From positions 248,001 to 312,000 of the forward strand of contig JACONQ010000018.1 of NCBI GenBank assembly GCA_014281115.1: a DNA stretch of 64,000 nucleotides, read 5' to 3'. This document shows positions 40,425-52,529 of the stretch, piece after piece (the first letter of the stretch is position 1; every line of letters starts with the position of its first letter). The stretch is from Laburnicola sp. R22_1 (Eukaryota > Ascomycota > Dothideomycetes > Pleosporales > Didymosphaeriaceae). The notes beneath the pieces were generated by a model, which saw nothing but the letters and a program-made list of their open reading frames with translations, ran no database searches and had not been told where the DNA came from. The translations under genes and the position numbers were made by a program.

Positions 40425-42675
40425 ATGAGCCTCCAAGTATCTACAGGAGCAGCGTCGCTTGTTGCCAATGGATGAGGTGCAGGTGACATCTCCAGCCTCG
40501 TCTCACTAGGCCGCTTCGTGGGCAACTGGTGGACTGCATCCAGCGGCGATGAAGAATTCCTCAGTATGCTCAACGAAGACGAATTCAACATCTTGAAGAG
40601 AAGGGGCCTAGTCGATATTCCCGCGTTCAACAAGCGATGGAGAAAGAGAATGCGGCTCCTTGCGAATGGACGCACGACAATCGTCGAGGGACAGCAGGAA
40701 CAGGACGCCACCAAAGAACTGAGTCGCTTCACAGCAAGTGCCGTGTGCCTCGTTGCTGCTCTGGATCAGTTCGCGTCGACGGACCTGGTCAAGTCGATTA
40801 TGTGCGACGTGTTGAAGAGACTGCTCGAGACCACCGAAAACGGCGAGGACTATCTCCGGGCGGTCTTTCCTGTCCATATGAACGCTTGGAGATCGACGGC
40901 CACACTGCACGGGTTCTCGGATGAGGCAAACCGGGCTAGAATAGCTTTGCAGCGCGAAGGAGTCGTCGTCGCGGGCCTGGTCCCATGGGGAGAACAATAT
41001 GAGCTGGTGCGGTTCCTGGTATGGCTTCTTGCTAGAGAAGACGAAGAATACTTAACGTCTTCATCTGATATTGCCGGCCTTGCGGTGTGCCTAAATCAGC
41101 TAGGCATGCACGGTTTGAATATACCAGGCTTTGGGCCGAATCCCGTTCAGACACAGTGTCGCCTCATATATTTAGCAACTGCGATTCTCAACAACGCAGT
41201 CAACGACACTAGAAGTGGTCTGCAGCATGTTCTGAACCGTCAACCTTCGACCATGATCCCCATACTGCATCCAGATTCCCGAAGAATGTGTCAGCATATT
41301 CCCGGTCGACATGAGCGTCCGGAACCGTTGCCGGAATGCATGCGCAGCAGGGCAGAAGGCAGCTACCTCTGTGACTATTGCTATCCAAGGCGGTGCATTC
41401 GATTCTTTTGCCCCTGATATCCTTTACTTCTTTGTCGATCGCGGATCCCCTGAGACTCGAACATCTAGACATATCTACGATCTAGCAAAAGACCACGCTT
41501 GTCTAGTCAATGAAGAGATACTGCAGGGCTTAGCAGGATGCATGACGCAGGAGGATCCGCAAACGCTAGAATGGGTGTGTAATCAGACTCGAGCGAACAG
41601 CATGGAGGATCATCAAATCTCTGACCCATCATTCCACGAGGAACAGCGAATCAAGGCATTCACGGTGTTCCAATCGTTCATCATGGGCTATTATTATGAA
41701 CTGTTCTTCCGGATCGTAGATACGGATTCACTCGCGCTTCGGACTGTTGATGGAGAATGGGGGTTCCGGTCTCCTGAGCTCTTGCACGATATTCGTACGA
41801 GCCGCATCACACGAGGATCCATAAGCCGTTTGAACATCCTCTCTCTTCGTTCGGCCATGTTTCTAGGTCAACATAAAGACACCCCAAATATACATCGGAC
41901 GACTGATACGCCCTTTAATGCATCAGGATGTATGGGTATAATCGCAAAGCGAGCTCTGCTCGTGAATAGCGTTCTGGGAAAGTGTTCGTCGCTCAGCGAG
42001 GTAGCCAAGTTCACTTTGATAGATGCCGATGTAGGCTGTGTTCCTCGAGACACAGAAGGCCTTGTGCGATGCGGCGCAGCAGATCTCCTCGAGCGCCATG
42101 ACTACATCAGCACCCCACGCACGAACTTCATGCCTCTGGAAATTCCCGAGACCGCACCAAGTGAAGATGATACTCTCCATATCGAACCGGATTGGGACGG
42201 TGACCGGGATCGCGTAGTGCTCTGCGTCAGGCACAAAGGTCGCCGTATCACCACCATCTCCCCAGGAGCTATAGACCGCGGCTTTGTAGCAAATTACTAT
42301 AGCCCGCTGACAGAACGCCAGTCAGAAGCTCTGCAGCCATTTGTGTTAGCAGAAATGGCTAGTTGGATGGAACAGGGTACCTTGCTAATGCCTCGAGGTA
42401 ATCCAGTTCTGGTCTTCCAAGCGCTGAATCGCCCTCGTTTGCGATATGCTGCAGTTGGATTATACCGGGGGACTTGCAATCTGTATGTGGCGAGCAACAG
42501 TACGGTCTGCACAACAGAGTTAGCAAGGAGGCGTATAGCTTCGGATAGTGCAGTGGGCAAAGCGGTCCGCCGACTGCCTTCTGTGGTTATTGGGGCTGCG
42601 CCTGTGTTCTGCAGTCCGGACATAGTCGTGGGCCCGGTTTCTGCATCAAACGAATGTCTTTACCATGTCAATTGA
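40425..42675 (+). pseudogene. Unrecognised large fungal protein gene with an early stop and a frameshift
   Basis: The natural start is the ATG at 40425 (CACCATGAG), reading MSLQVSTGAASLVANG and then an in-frame TGA (40473-40475). The same frame continues GAGDISSLVSLGRFVGNWW for about 315 codons to 41417, through QHIPGRHERPEPLPECMRS and YLCDYC. A +1 frame (41311-42675) takes over at about 41,385 with GAFDSFAPDILYFFVDRGS to the end. Both halves are clearly coding. The product would be about 745 residues, soluble, with no domain I recognise. No GT-AG intron that fits the frames was found at either break. An internal Met (40566) could still start a shortened product. Confidence 0.55.
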
Positions 42676-43029
42676 TGCCAAGGCTACTTGTGCAATGCCC
42701 GTTTTTTTTAGAAGGTGGACTTAGGCAGTCAACTTCCCCAGCTTGCTCCTCCATCAAACGGCCCTTTTATAACTTGGCACTGGCGTGCCAAAATCGTGAC
42801 GTTGGCATTGAGTGTTGTATCAAAAGGTAGAAGGCAGCGACCACGCGACAAAGGGAAGGAAGGCTTCCCGTTCGCTCAGTCATATTCAACTAGTGTACTG
42901 CCGCGGGGCGAGCCCCAGAACTGGCAACGACCGCTTTCTACATCAGCAGCCGAGCACCCGTTGAGCAGACGCCGCGGACCATACGCTGAAGAAAGAGATG
43001 TTCCGATCAGCCCCCAGCCGACCAGGAAA

Positions 43030-43857
43030 TCACGCAACATTGCAACGTGCAAGAAAGCTGTCCACAACACTAGCAATATGCGCAGGAGTGATCCCCCTCG
43101 CAGCCTCGAAGTTACTGCCGTCAATCTGCTGCCTCCTCCCAACCGTCGCATTCATGGTCCCTGCCATATCCATCAATACCGGTGTCGACCCAGGGTCTTC
43201 AGAGGTCAGCGTCGTATAGATAGTAGCCGGCTCGCAATCAGGTGAGTTGTTGACCTGGTAGTGCACGCTCCCCTGCGGGAACAACGTGCCGCTGTGTTTT
43301 CTCAACTTGCCTCGGATCTCAGGGTTCGGACTGAGGGGAGGTCTTTAAAAAGCCCGAGCTCAAGCAAAGTGCCAAAGTCGACTTCACCGGAGACGACAAC
43401 GAAGAATTCGGAGGCGCGTTCGTGGGCGTGCGGGAGGAAGAGGCCACAGGGTCCGAGAACGCCGCGGGTGAAGGTTATGCCGGAGCCTAGGAGCAGGGGG
43501 AAGGTTTCGAGGTTGGCCTGGATGGTTTGTCAGGAAGATGTCACTTTTTTCCCGTTTCAATTTCAATTGTGGACTTACGCTGCTGACTGCGGATCCTGGG
43601 CCGCCTCCAGGAACGGGAGCACCGTTCTGCTCAAAATCCCAGATGGTGGCGTTGGTGAGGGCCTCGCCTTCAAGGAGCTTCGACCCTGAGGAGTCGGTGA
43701 GGAGTTTTTGGAAGCGTTTGATATGGGTGGGCGCAGTGATGAGTTGGGCGATCAGCTCCGTGTAATCTTTTGGACTGTTTCCCATGGGAGTCGGGAACGC
43801 GTGGCCGGCGCTTAGGGCCAGGGCGAGAGTGAGGGCTTTCGGGATTGCAGAAGGCAT
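43030..43857 (-). CDS. Secreted cupin (spherulin/germin-like), 2 exons, with an apparent frameshift
   Basis: Exon 1 (43857-43579) starts MPSAIPKALTLALALSAGHA, a signal peptide. A 61-nt intron (GTAAGT..CTGAC..CCAG) leads in phase to 43517 (ANLETFPLLLGSGITF). Cupin motif 1 is intact (GLFLPHAHERASEFFVVVSG: HxH, Glu, Gly), as is motif 2 (SGTLFPQGSVHYQVN: PxG, His, Asn), so metal binding is expected. Between them the frame changes at a T5A3 run (about 43344-43352): the upstream frame gives LELGLFKDLPS and the correct one resumes at SPNPEIRGKLRKHSG. One base seems missing; no suitable intron fits. Such extracellular cupins may be oxalate-oxidase-like or structural. About 255 residues if repaired. 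Confidence 0.75.
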
Positions 43858-44996
43858 TGTTGGTTGGTAAAGGAGGAGATAGGCTTTGGAGAAGAGACGA
43901 AGTGTGTGGTGGTGAAAGCTTTCAGCGACGTTCATAAGCCGTACTTATATACCTCTTCACAACTTCTCTCTCTACAAGCCTGCGGCCAAGCTGAGGTTCT
44001 AGAGTCAGCGACCATTTGGAATTATTTCATTAATCGTAGATCATTCCGCACTGTTGACAAGTCCATCGTATCAGAAATGCGGGAATGCGATGTCGGTATT
44101 GATGAGTCATGGCCCCTGGCGCTGAGTAGTAAGCGGCTAACTGTAGGGAGCGCTCATTCCCCAATGGTGGCCAATGAGGCACGCATAAGAGCGATTGGCC
44201 AACATCAGGATACAAATTATCGGACCTCGATGTCAGCACGTGACTTCGACAAGACGGGCGAATCAAAGCTGAGCAGTGTATTGCGCACCAGTTCATTCAA
44301 ATTGATGACGCATATCCGGCGTGGACCAGGTTATGGCGTAGTGCAAGACTGGATCGTTACCGCGGACTACCCAGGGCAGCTTACCTAGAGGCTACTACGG
44401 TGAGGCAGTGGATTGTAGGCGGTGCTGACCTTTTAGCCAGTGGCGATACAACCCGATTCAGTTGCTAAACACTCTGAGCTAACGATTAAACAATTCCAAA
44501 TTATCAGAAAGCGTCGGAGACTCCATGATTATGACCGTAAAAAACAATTTTGTCGCGCGAATCCTGCATGTGCGGTGAGCTGCACCTGGCATGTTTGAAA
44601 TGAGTCATTACTAGCAGGCCATGCGGGTGTCTATGCCTTGTATATCGAGATCAGTGGTAAAGATCGAAGGGCGACGAGTTTCAGTCATTAGGGTAATTTT
44701 GTGATATTAATGTAGATGAAATACTTGGTACGCCCTTCAACTCTTGTTCGCAAGGGTTTCATTTCCCACTAGTCCCTTTCGGGATGGCTGCTGATTTGTG
44801 AGTCATACAGCTGCGGAAACCTCACAGTTGCAGCTGCATCAAGCTTCGTACCTGTGGTCCCTACTCCCGGAAAACCCTCAATTTCTTGATACAACAAACT
44901 CCCGGCGGCGCTCCGAATCAACAACAAGTGTTGGGGACTGCCACGATTCGGAATACAGTGTGAGTGGGTTTATACCTAAGGTACCATACTTATAAG
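43858..44996. other. Intergenic region
   Basis: About 1.1 kb between divergent genes. A 174-codon plus frame (43864-44388) has no protein-like features and overlaps the cupin promoter. I call nothing here. Confidence 0.45.
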
Positions 44997-47090
44997 ATGT
45001 CTACCACAACCGAGTCCGATGAAAAGACGTCTCCGGCTACTCTCTGTCGAGTTTGCAAAGACTGGGACGCGAGGAAGAGGTTCCAATGGCATGAGCTTGG
45101 CGACATTCGCAACGCCGCAGCTGACGGTTGTCCATATTGCCATATTGTTTTACAGGCTCTAGATTTCTGTTGCCGCGATATGGGAACTCAAAAATCTCAG
45201 GGCATTCAGGACAGAGCTGATAATGAAATCATTCTCTTCAGAAACGATAAGTCTCGGGGGTGGTCAAGTGTAGCTCTCCATGAAGCACAATGGCATGCTG
45301 TGGAACTTTTCACTCTTTCGGGTAATTTTCTCTTTTTCTTATAGTGGTAAGAGTGATATGCTAAGGCTCTTGCAGATTCAAATGACACGTCATACCCACA
45401 GGATTTTAGCCATCTAGTGTCAGGAAATACGCGCATAAACTGCAACTTGCCGCAAGTGAAACAATGGGTTCATGATTGCTTGTCTACGCATGTTCGTTGC
45501 AATTTGGAACGACGACCGAGCAACGCATGGCCTCCGATGCCGAAGAGACTCGTTGATACGGCACCCATAGACGAGCAAGGCTCTGTGCGACTAGTAGAGC
45601 CTGAGGACCTACGTGAGCCATATCTATGTTTGAGCCATTGCTGGGGAGGAACCGTTCCTCTGAGAACCATGCAATCTAATATTCATGAGCACTATATACA
45701 AATAGGTTGGCAGGACTTACCGCAAACCTTCCAAGATGCCATCGACGTCGTGCGTCTCTTAGGTCAACGGTACCTATGGATTGATAGCTTATGTATCATC
45801 CAAGATGGTCACCAGGATTGGGATGCACAGTCCGCCCAGATGGCAACAATATATCAGAATGCGTTCCTCACGCTTGCCGCTACAAAAGCCTGGGACTCTA
45901 GCGAGGGCTTATACAGCCCTGTAAACAATTTTACACCTAGACCGGTCGCTGCCATTCGTAAAGATGGACGGATGCTTTCGCTTTTATGCCGGAGAAGGAT
46001 ACCGCATTTTTTCTTCCCGCAACCGTCGTCGGGTACTTTGACAAGGTTCATACAATATCGGACTTATGTGGGTGCATACTTCCCACTTTTGGTTCGCGCG
46101 TGGGTCTTACAAGAGCGACTGCTGTCTCCTCGAATTCTTCACTTTGGCCCTGCTGAACTCTTATGGGAATGTCGCGAGCACTCCACTTGCGAGTGTCTCG
46201 ACGGAATTGACACCACGCCACCTATGCTCTATCCTAAGACGCAACATGCCGATTCTTTAGACATGAACTCCGGTATATCACGTCCAGAAATGTGGCGGAA
46301 CATTGTGCGAGCATACTCGCAGCTTCACATCACCGATGTGCGCGATCGTCTACCCGCGCTGCAAGGCATAGCCACACAGCTTTTCGAGAGTAACAGCCGT
46401 TCCAAAATTATCTCAGGTCTGTGTGAAGAGGACATGCTCTTCGACTTGATGTGGCACGCAAGCCCTGGTAACCAATGGAACCCCAAGTCAAATCAACCCG
46501 AAATTCCCTCTTGGTCTTGGGCAAAAATGTTTTCATGGATCTGGACCGCGAATACACAATTCTGGTTCTTGGAGGGCGTGAAAAGTGTTAACGAGCATGC
46601 AAAATTTGAGGGCTGTAAGATCGCTGAAGGTGAGGATAGCCAACGGATAATGAACAGAGGTACACATCTGAGACTATCAGCGCAAATACTACCTGGCAAA
46701 ATGTCCATGGACGATTCGGAGGTGACATTTGTTTTTGACCACCGTCTGCCTCTGACTCCCCAGAAGATCCGACCAGACTCAGCATCTTGGCTCCCGTGGA
46801 TGAACATGACTAAAATGGACTGGAGCATTAGCGATCCAGGACCACATCAAATCAAGCTGGGGACTATCCTATATTGCCTGCAACTGGCGACGATAGATTG
46901 CGGAAAAGAGCGTCTCGAATGGGGCATGCTTGTCAAACACGCTGAAAATGGAAGAATGCAATTTGAGCGTGTAGGAAGTTTTGTTCGGACGCACTACCCC
47001 GACCATCCATATGAACTGATGGATGGGCACGCGACTTCGCTAGAAGAATTGTTTGAAGGTGCGGAAAGGACAACAATTACGCTCATTTAG
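44997..47090 (+). CDS. HET-domain (heterokaryon incompatibility) protein, 2 exons, 679 aa
   Basis: Exon 1 (44997-45321) and exon 2 (45376-47090) join in phase through a 54-nt intron (GTAATT..GCTAAG..TTGCAG). The N-terminus has Cys pairs (LCRVCKDWD, CPYCHIVLQ) of the kind preceding many HET domains. The HET domain spans about residues 185-355, with YLCLSHCWGG, TFQDAIDVVRLLGQRYLWID/SLCIIQDGHQDWDAQS/MATIYQNAFLTLAAT and VRAWVLQERLLSPRILHF. The C-terminal region has the usual EIPSWSWAKM motif. HET proteins trigger incompatibility cell death after fusion of unlike strains. All blocks are intact, unlike the relic at 33.0-34.8 kb. The start (AAGATGTC) follows an in-frame upstream extension of no interest. 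Confidence 0.92.
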
Positions 47091-48240
47091 CCGATGAGTT
47101 ATCTATTCTACTTCAGAAGAGAAATCGCCGCAAACCTTTCAGTACAAGATATACATTCTACTTAGTTTTACCCCTCTCTGTGTATTGTGCGCACTCGAAC
47201 TAGGTTAGAATCTCCCACTACGACGGTCTTTCAATAAATTCTAGTCAATATCTATTATAACGATTACAATGACGTGTGTTTTGGCGCAGCAAGAATCGCA
47301 TATTCCTCGTCTCGATGTAACAGTTTGGCAATTTTGTAGGGAGCAACTTATGGAATCGCGATCTCCGTACGCGTTTTTGTTTACTAAGCAAGAGGCTCTA
47401 CATTTTTTATGGTATTATTTGTGATGAAACGCCCATGTAGTCCCAGCAAACCTACTTTGGCCCAGAAACAAAAGCAAACATTCATGAGCCCGGCGTCTTT
47501 TTAAGACCTGTACTTAAAGTAGGTGAAGATTTTAGGGTGGAGAGGGAGAGAGGGCTGGTCATAGGGAGAGAAGAGCATATACATACTCTTTAGTCACTCA
47601 AGCGCGTCGGCGGTTCGATGGTACGGATTTAATAATGCCACATCTAGGCTAAGTTGGCAGCGCTGTGAGTAGCTGCGTCATTGACTTTGCTTGAGGAGTC
47701 GACTTGTTGTTCACCAAACGCCCCTCCGTCCACCCCATCTTCAGAACATAGCTTCCAACAAGCCTAAATCCCATGAACATCATTAATACTCCTTTTTTTA
47801 CCTCACCATTCTTCAACAAAAGCTTCTCATTTCATGTCCCCAACCATGGGAAAGAAGACTTCGCGCACTCTCGGTACACGCATGTCCCCAACCATCCCGG
47901 AGAAAAAGCACATACCACCAACAAGTAAACAGCCGTACCCTTGCCTCAACCAAGAAAGAATCCAGCGTTATGTTGCAGTCATAGTTTTAAAACCGACACA
48001 TACAACTCTTCGACTCTTGTTTTAGAAAGATATCTCACGCGTATACGTACTGTGAACAAGCAAACTAACAATAGAAAAAGGCAATTTTTATACCCACGCC
48101 GGCCACTGATAGAAAATTGTTGTGTAATGGTTTAATAATGCTGATACTCACCGAGTCACCGGCTGATGTTCCACACCTCCATACTACTACGAATCGCTAA
48201 GAAACCAACCGTACTGTGGTACCGTGGTGCTGTCGCCCCT

Positions 48241-48270
48241 CACCAACCAACCAACCAACCAACCAACCAA
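48241..48270. repeat. CCAA tetranucleotide microsatellite
   Basis: About seven CAAC/CCAA units in a row, ending CCAATCG. Confidence 0.85.
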
Positions 48271-48312
48271 TCGCCCACAACTGCAGTGCGCTCGGGGATG
48301 TGGGAAGTACCT

Positions 48313-48700
48313 CGCATCAAGCATCTTACACACCTTCCCAAGTCCAAAAAGAGAGCAGACGAGAAGAGAACACAGCACACCGGTTTCTAAGGCTGCAGAC
48401 TTTTACCCCAAGCCTAATACCTAACCCCCAATTCGATTCCTCTCCCACAAGTACGTTCAGCAAGCGATTCAAGAGCAACGCCCTCGCATCATACTTCTCC
48501 TACACGATTTTTTCAAGTCTAAAAAAAAGGAGAATATAGAACACACATATTCCAAGGTCGCAACTTTTTACCCCCAGGCTACCTAATACCTAACCTCCCA
48601 TTAAATGACTCTCCAACGCGTACGTCCGGCGACCGATTCGACAGCAACGCCCTCACATCATCCTCCCCCAACATTTTCCCCAATTCTAAAAATAATAATC
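48313..48700. repeat. Tandem repeat of about 171 bp, 2 copies plus a partial one
   Basis: GAGAACACAGCACACC..ACTTTTACCCCAAGCCTAAT (from 48366) recurs as TAGAACACACATATTCC..ACTTTTTACCCCCAGGCTACC (from 48537). Both copies include AGCAACGCCCTC.CATCAT and end in TCTAAAAA. A 3' fragment of a third unit precedes them (CGCATCAAGCATCTTACACA, 48313). Copies are diverged. Confidence 0.7.
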
Positions 48701-48877
48701 AAAAACCAACACAAGAAGCAACACACGTTCCCTCCTTTCCCATTTTCCCATTTTTCCACACGACCGACGACCACCAACACAGCCATCACCCATCTTAACC
48801 CTTCATTTTAGCCCCGCACCAGCACCATGGGCATGCAAGCAGTACAGGAGATTTTTTAACTCTTAACAACTGCTCTG

Positions 48878-49130
48878 CCTGCCTGCCTGCCTGTCTGCGC
48901 GAGCTTGCGTGCGTGGGGGAGAGAAGGACGAAAAGAGAACGTCGGGTCGGGCGCGGAGAGGCGGGTCGGATTTGGATTTATATGTGCGTGTATGTGCGTG
49001 TATGTGTATGTATGGCTGAGGAGGTGAGCTATGAGTATGTATGTATGGCTAAGGAGCTGAGCTATGATTATGGAGCTATGATCGATCGGATGAGATGGAA
49101 AGAATGAGGTATGTATTTATGTATGTATGT
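48878..49130. repeat. CTGC and TGTATG simple repeats
   Basis: CTGCCTGCCTGCCTGTCTGC near 48878, then TGTGCGTGTATG-type runs (about 48980-49010), a near-duplicate of GAGCTATGA..TATGTATGGCT, and GTATTTATGTATGTATG near 49110. Confidence 0.7.
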
Positions 49131-49408
49131 ACAAGTATTTCTTGCAGAGAATTAACTAGCCCGATGGGAGGGGGGCAAGGGTGGTATATACAATACAAAG
49201 CGGGACAGACGATAGTACAATACAGTGATATCACAACTTACAACAAATGGATGATGCGACGAACCCGCACGCCATTCTGTTCCGTTCCGTTCGCCTCCCA
49301 GGCGCAAAAAACCCACCCACTCTACAAGCTACCCTGCACACCCAACACCGCGCGCGAGACAACCCCCACTCCTACGCTCTCACCTTCTCCCCCTCTACCC
49401 CCTACCCC

Positions 49409-50708
49409 CTACCCACCACCCAACCACCCCTTAACCATATCCTCCAACTCCTCCTGCGCACTCTTCCCCTGCACCACATCCCTCCGCACCACCCACCTCG
49501 GCCCCTTAAACCTTTCCCCGACCAACGCCTTCCTCGCACCCACATCCGCACTCCGCCGTCTCCTCATGGCTGAATCTTGCACCTCAACACGCCGCTGCGG
49601 CACGAAGACGGACCGCAGCGGCGTACGACGAGGCGAAGACCGCGGCGACGCAGCGGTGTCGTCCCGCCCTTTGTATTCCGAGAGAAACGCGCGGATCTTG
49701 CACGTATATCTTGAATTTTCCTTTCGGGCCTCGACCGAGTGCCGAGCCGCGGCGTTGATGCGGTCTGCGCGCTGCTCGGCGGCGCTGATGCGCCGCGTGT
49801 GTTCTCTGTTGCGGGCGGACGCGGAGAGGCGCAGAGCGCGGAGGACGGGGTGCGAGAGTTCGACGCTGGAGAGGCGTTGCGCGATGAATTCTTCATGGGG
49901 CTCCGTTCGGTTGTTGACGAAGAGATTCGTTCTGTAGACGCGGAGGTGGACGAGGTGGTTTTCGAGGGGATGGATGATTTTTCGGCGCGTATGCAGTGCC
50001 GGGAGATTCTGTCGTGCCATGATCATGGTGCCGAGCTGCCATCGGAGCTGGATGTGGAGTTCGTAGATGTCGACGGCTAAGGTGTTGGTTGCGCGGGTCA
50101 GGCGCTTAATGAGAAGTCGGAAGGCGAGCAAGCGGTGTAGGATGTGGCGTAATGCTGAGACGGTGGCGGTAATGTCTTTGACTTGTTTCTCGATGGCGAT
50201 CCTGTCCAAGATAGCGCGGGTTCGGCTCTGCAACGCGGAGACTACACGCTCGCTCTGGTCGGCCATTTTCCTCAAAATTGTGGATCCGGGCGGAATTTTG
50301 AGCGATATGGAGTTTTCCCTAAAGGCTCCCTTCATTGGCAGACCGTTCTGCAGTCGGATGTGATGCATGAGCGTTCGGTACTCGGTTGTAAGGCGACCAA
50401 TAACTCTATCCAGCCGACGCAACTTGTCGACACAGTACGCGACTGGGTCCCTGGATAGTTTTGTATAGAGGATGCGCGGAGGAGGGTGTGCTGTGATAGG
50501 GCGGACAAGCCGTCGATTGGCCGATAACACCGGGCGTATTTTCTTTGGGCCTTGCTGTAGGCGAGGAAGACCAGCAAAGGGCGGAGCTTCTTCTCCATAG
50601 AGTCTATTTACCTAGAGGAATTAGAGATATCCGGCACGATAGCTGGGGCGGACTTACTAGATCACGATGATACGGGATAGGCTTGGATTCAAGGCAATTA
50701 TGTATTGA
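49409..50708 (-). CDS. Arg-rich helical protein, probably the 3' exons of the gene at 50728-52529
   Basis: A long frame (50611-49409) has no ATG near its 5' end but is preceded by a clean 46-nt intron (50612-50657; GTAAGT..CTAAT..CTCTAG). A 17-codon exon (50708-50658) before it has no ATG either and starts right after CTAATATCTTGGTAG. A GTAGGT donor at 50760 in the upstream gene matches it in phase. The predicted segment (VNRLYGEEAPPFAGLPRLQQ to EELEDMVKGWLGGG) is basic, Leu/Arg-rich and helical, with no known domain. Its first internal ATG would be near 50368 if it were a separate gene. Confidence 0.5.
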
Positions 50709-50727
50709 CTACCAAGATATTAGAACC

Positions 50728-52529
50728 TTATCTATACACGAACTCGTCCCGATCACCTACATCCTCTTCCGTGTCTTTCTCTTCGGAATCGTTTCTCCAG
50801 GTTAACGCAGAAAAGCGCGAAAAGGGAACATCGATTGTGCTCCCACCAATGACTGAGTACGAGTCTTTTGACTTGAGCTTGAAATTGCGATTGAGAATCA
50901 TTCCTCCTTCCGCCAATGCACCAAACGAATGTCTGAAGACGGAGATGTCGTTTGATTTCGATGCTTCATGCTGACCCGGAGCAACTGGCATCGAATCAGA
51001 AGTACTTGGTATAGTGCCGAACTCCCAACCCCACACGTGGGAGCAGTTTTGCGTTCCACCTGGAGAGGTATCTTCCTTGGTCGTAGTTGATGGTGATATG
51101 AAAAACTGTATGTAGTCACCATCGCGTGCAACGTGTTGGAGCGCCGAGGAAAGATCTCCTGGGCCATCGGACATGTCGACGCCATGTGGGTCGTCTGGAA
51201 AATCCTCTTCTCCGGTGGCAGCGACTGGGTCCAAGGAAAGTAAGCCAGCCTTCTTGCCCCAACCCCCTCCGCCACTTAACACTCGATGCAAACGAGCACC
51301 AGATGCAAGAGCGGTCGGTACTAGTTCGCCCCATAGAGGAGGATCGTGTTTCCATAGGTCCTGCCACAGGTTGTCTCCTGGTTCGTCGGAATCTGTGTCG
51401 GTTGGCGACAGCCCCAAGAGCGAGTTGGTCTTGGCCAGGATAGCGTCCTGGGTAGCCTGGTTCATCACCAGAGCCCAAACTGTTGTCGCTTGTGGTGGCT
51501 CCCCGCGTGAATTGAAGAACTGTGGCACTTTTGATTCTAGTTCCTGGGAAGCGGTTACGCTTGTACCATCCGGACCGATGACTCTGCGGAGGATATTCCC
51601 CATTCCTGCCTCGACCTGGCGCGGCAAGGTCAAAGGTATCAAGGGAACACTAAGCGCGGAGGCGAATTGGCGAGAAGAGATATTATGTTCTATCCTGATC
51701 CCATGATGGGTTACATGTCGTTGAGCCTTCAAGGTAAGATCGTTGGCCCCTTTGGCCTTCCCCCAAGTCGAATATATCATGGTGGTCGGTGAGCCCGTCT
51801 GAAACACCGTGTTGGCGAGGGGCAATCGCAGAGTATCGCCAACGTAGCCGCCATGGCAAGAGCGTTCTGAAGCCACTAGGCTAACTGCCGCTTTATCTTT
51901 TGCAATGACAGATTCGGTTGGTATAGAGTCAGAAAAGGGAAGCGTAGCGTACGCGATCCCTTCATGGCCCGTCTCCAGCACAGGGGGCTGTCTCGTCCGG
52001 TCCAAAATGGCTTCCTCGATATTTTCAAGACTGTCGATCGACTTGGGTATAGGCAATTTGTGTACGACGGCACACAGCGCGTGTACTCTAGTATATGGAT
52101 GATTGTCCCGGTCCAAGTTGTGGGCGTAAGCCTGGCAGAGAGCCTTGTGGAGGAAGACTCGATCGTCTAAGAGCCATGTTGCGAACGAAGGAGTCACGAA
52201 GAAGACGGCGAAGCGGTCTTTGGCCAGGCGATGGCGTTGGACAGGCTCAATGTGGGCTATGAGGTCTTCGGGTCGCTGTGGGCATTAGCAACACGGCCTG
52301 TATGCTGTTGGAAGCTAATCACCGTATTCGCGACAGACGAGGGGATGATGATGGCGCTGTTGGCCCTGCTCGGGTGTCGCGTTTGGTCATGATGGGGCGA
52401 GCTTTGGGCGTAGAAGCGCAGGCACGAGATGTGGACGGGTCCGCGGGTGGGCTGAGGGCCGAGGAGGTGGCCAGAGACACGGCGAGAGGGCCTCCAGACG
52501 TGCCATTGCCGCGCGACCCAAGGAGGCAT
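50728..52529 (-). CDS. Conserved fungal protein with mitochondrial-type N-terminus, 584 aa (or 991 aa if spliced onward)
   Basis: Exon 1 (52529-52323) encodes an Arg/His/Ser-rich, non-acidic N-terminus (MPPWVARQWHVWRPSRRVSG) resembling a mitochondrial presequence. A 47-nt intron (GTGATT..GCTAATG..CACAG) leads in phase to exon 2 at 52275 (RPEDLIAHIEPVQRHRLAKD). The body has well-conserved-looking segments: VHALCAVVHKLPIPKSID, CHGGYVGDTLRLPLANTVFQ, SALSVPLIPLTLPRQVE and GARLHRVLSGGGGWGKKAGL. I believe this is a widespread ascomycete family, but I cannot name a function. Unspliced, the frame stops at 50728. Splicing at 50760 would remove that stop and add the 3' exons to 49409. Confidence 0.72.

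Larger units (their letters stand above)
47091..49408. other. Long gene-poor region with repeats
   Basis: About 2.3 kb. It contains a 15-bp direct repeat CATGTCCCCAACCAT (47833 and 47881), a CCAA microsatellite, a partial tandem repeat of about 171 bp and a CTGC/TGTATG-rich stretch. The frames over these repeats are Pro/Thr/Ser-rich and are not called as genes. Confidence 0.5.

Noticed and set aside
43864..44388. 174-codon plus frame
   Set aside because: Covers the upstream region of the cupin gene on the other strand and shows no protein-like pattern.
48241..48270. CRISPR-like regular repeats
   Set aside because: It is a simple CCAA microsatellite without spacers; the organism is a eukaryote.
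49095..49937. 280-codon plus frame
   Set aside because: Lies antisense to the Arg-rich frame ending at 49409 and begins in simple repeats; Pro/Thr/Arg translation is typical of a shadow.
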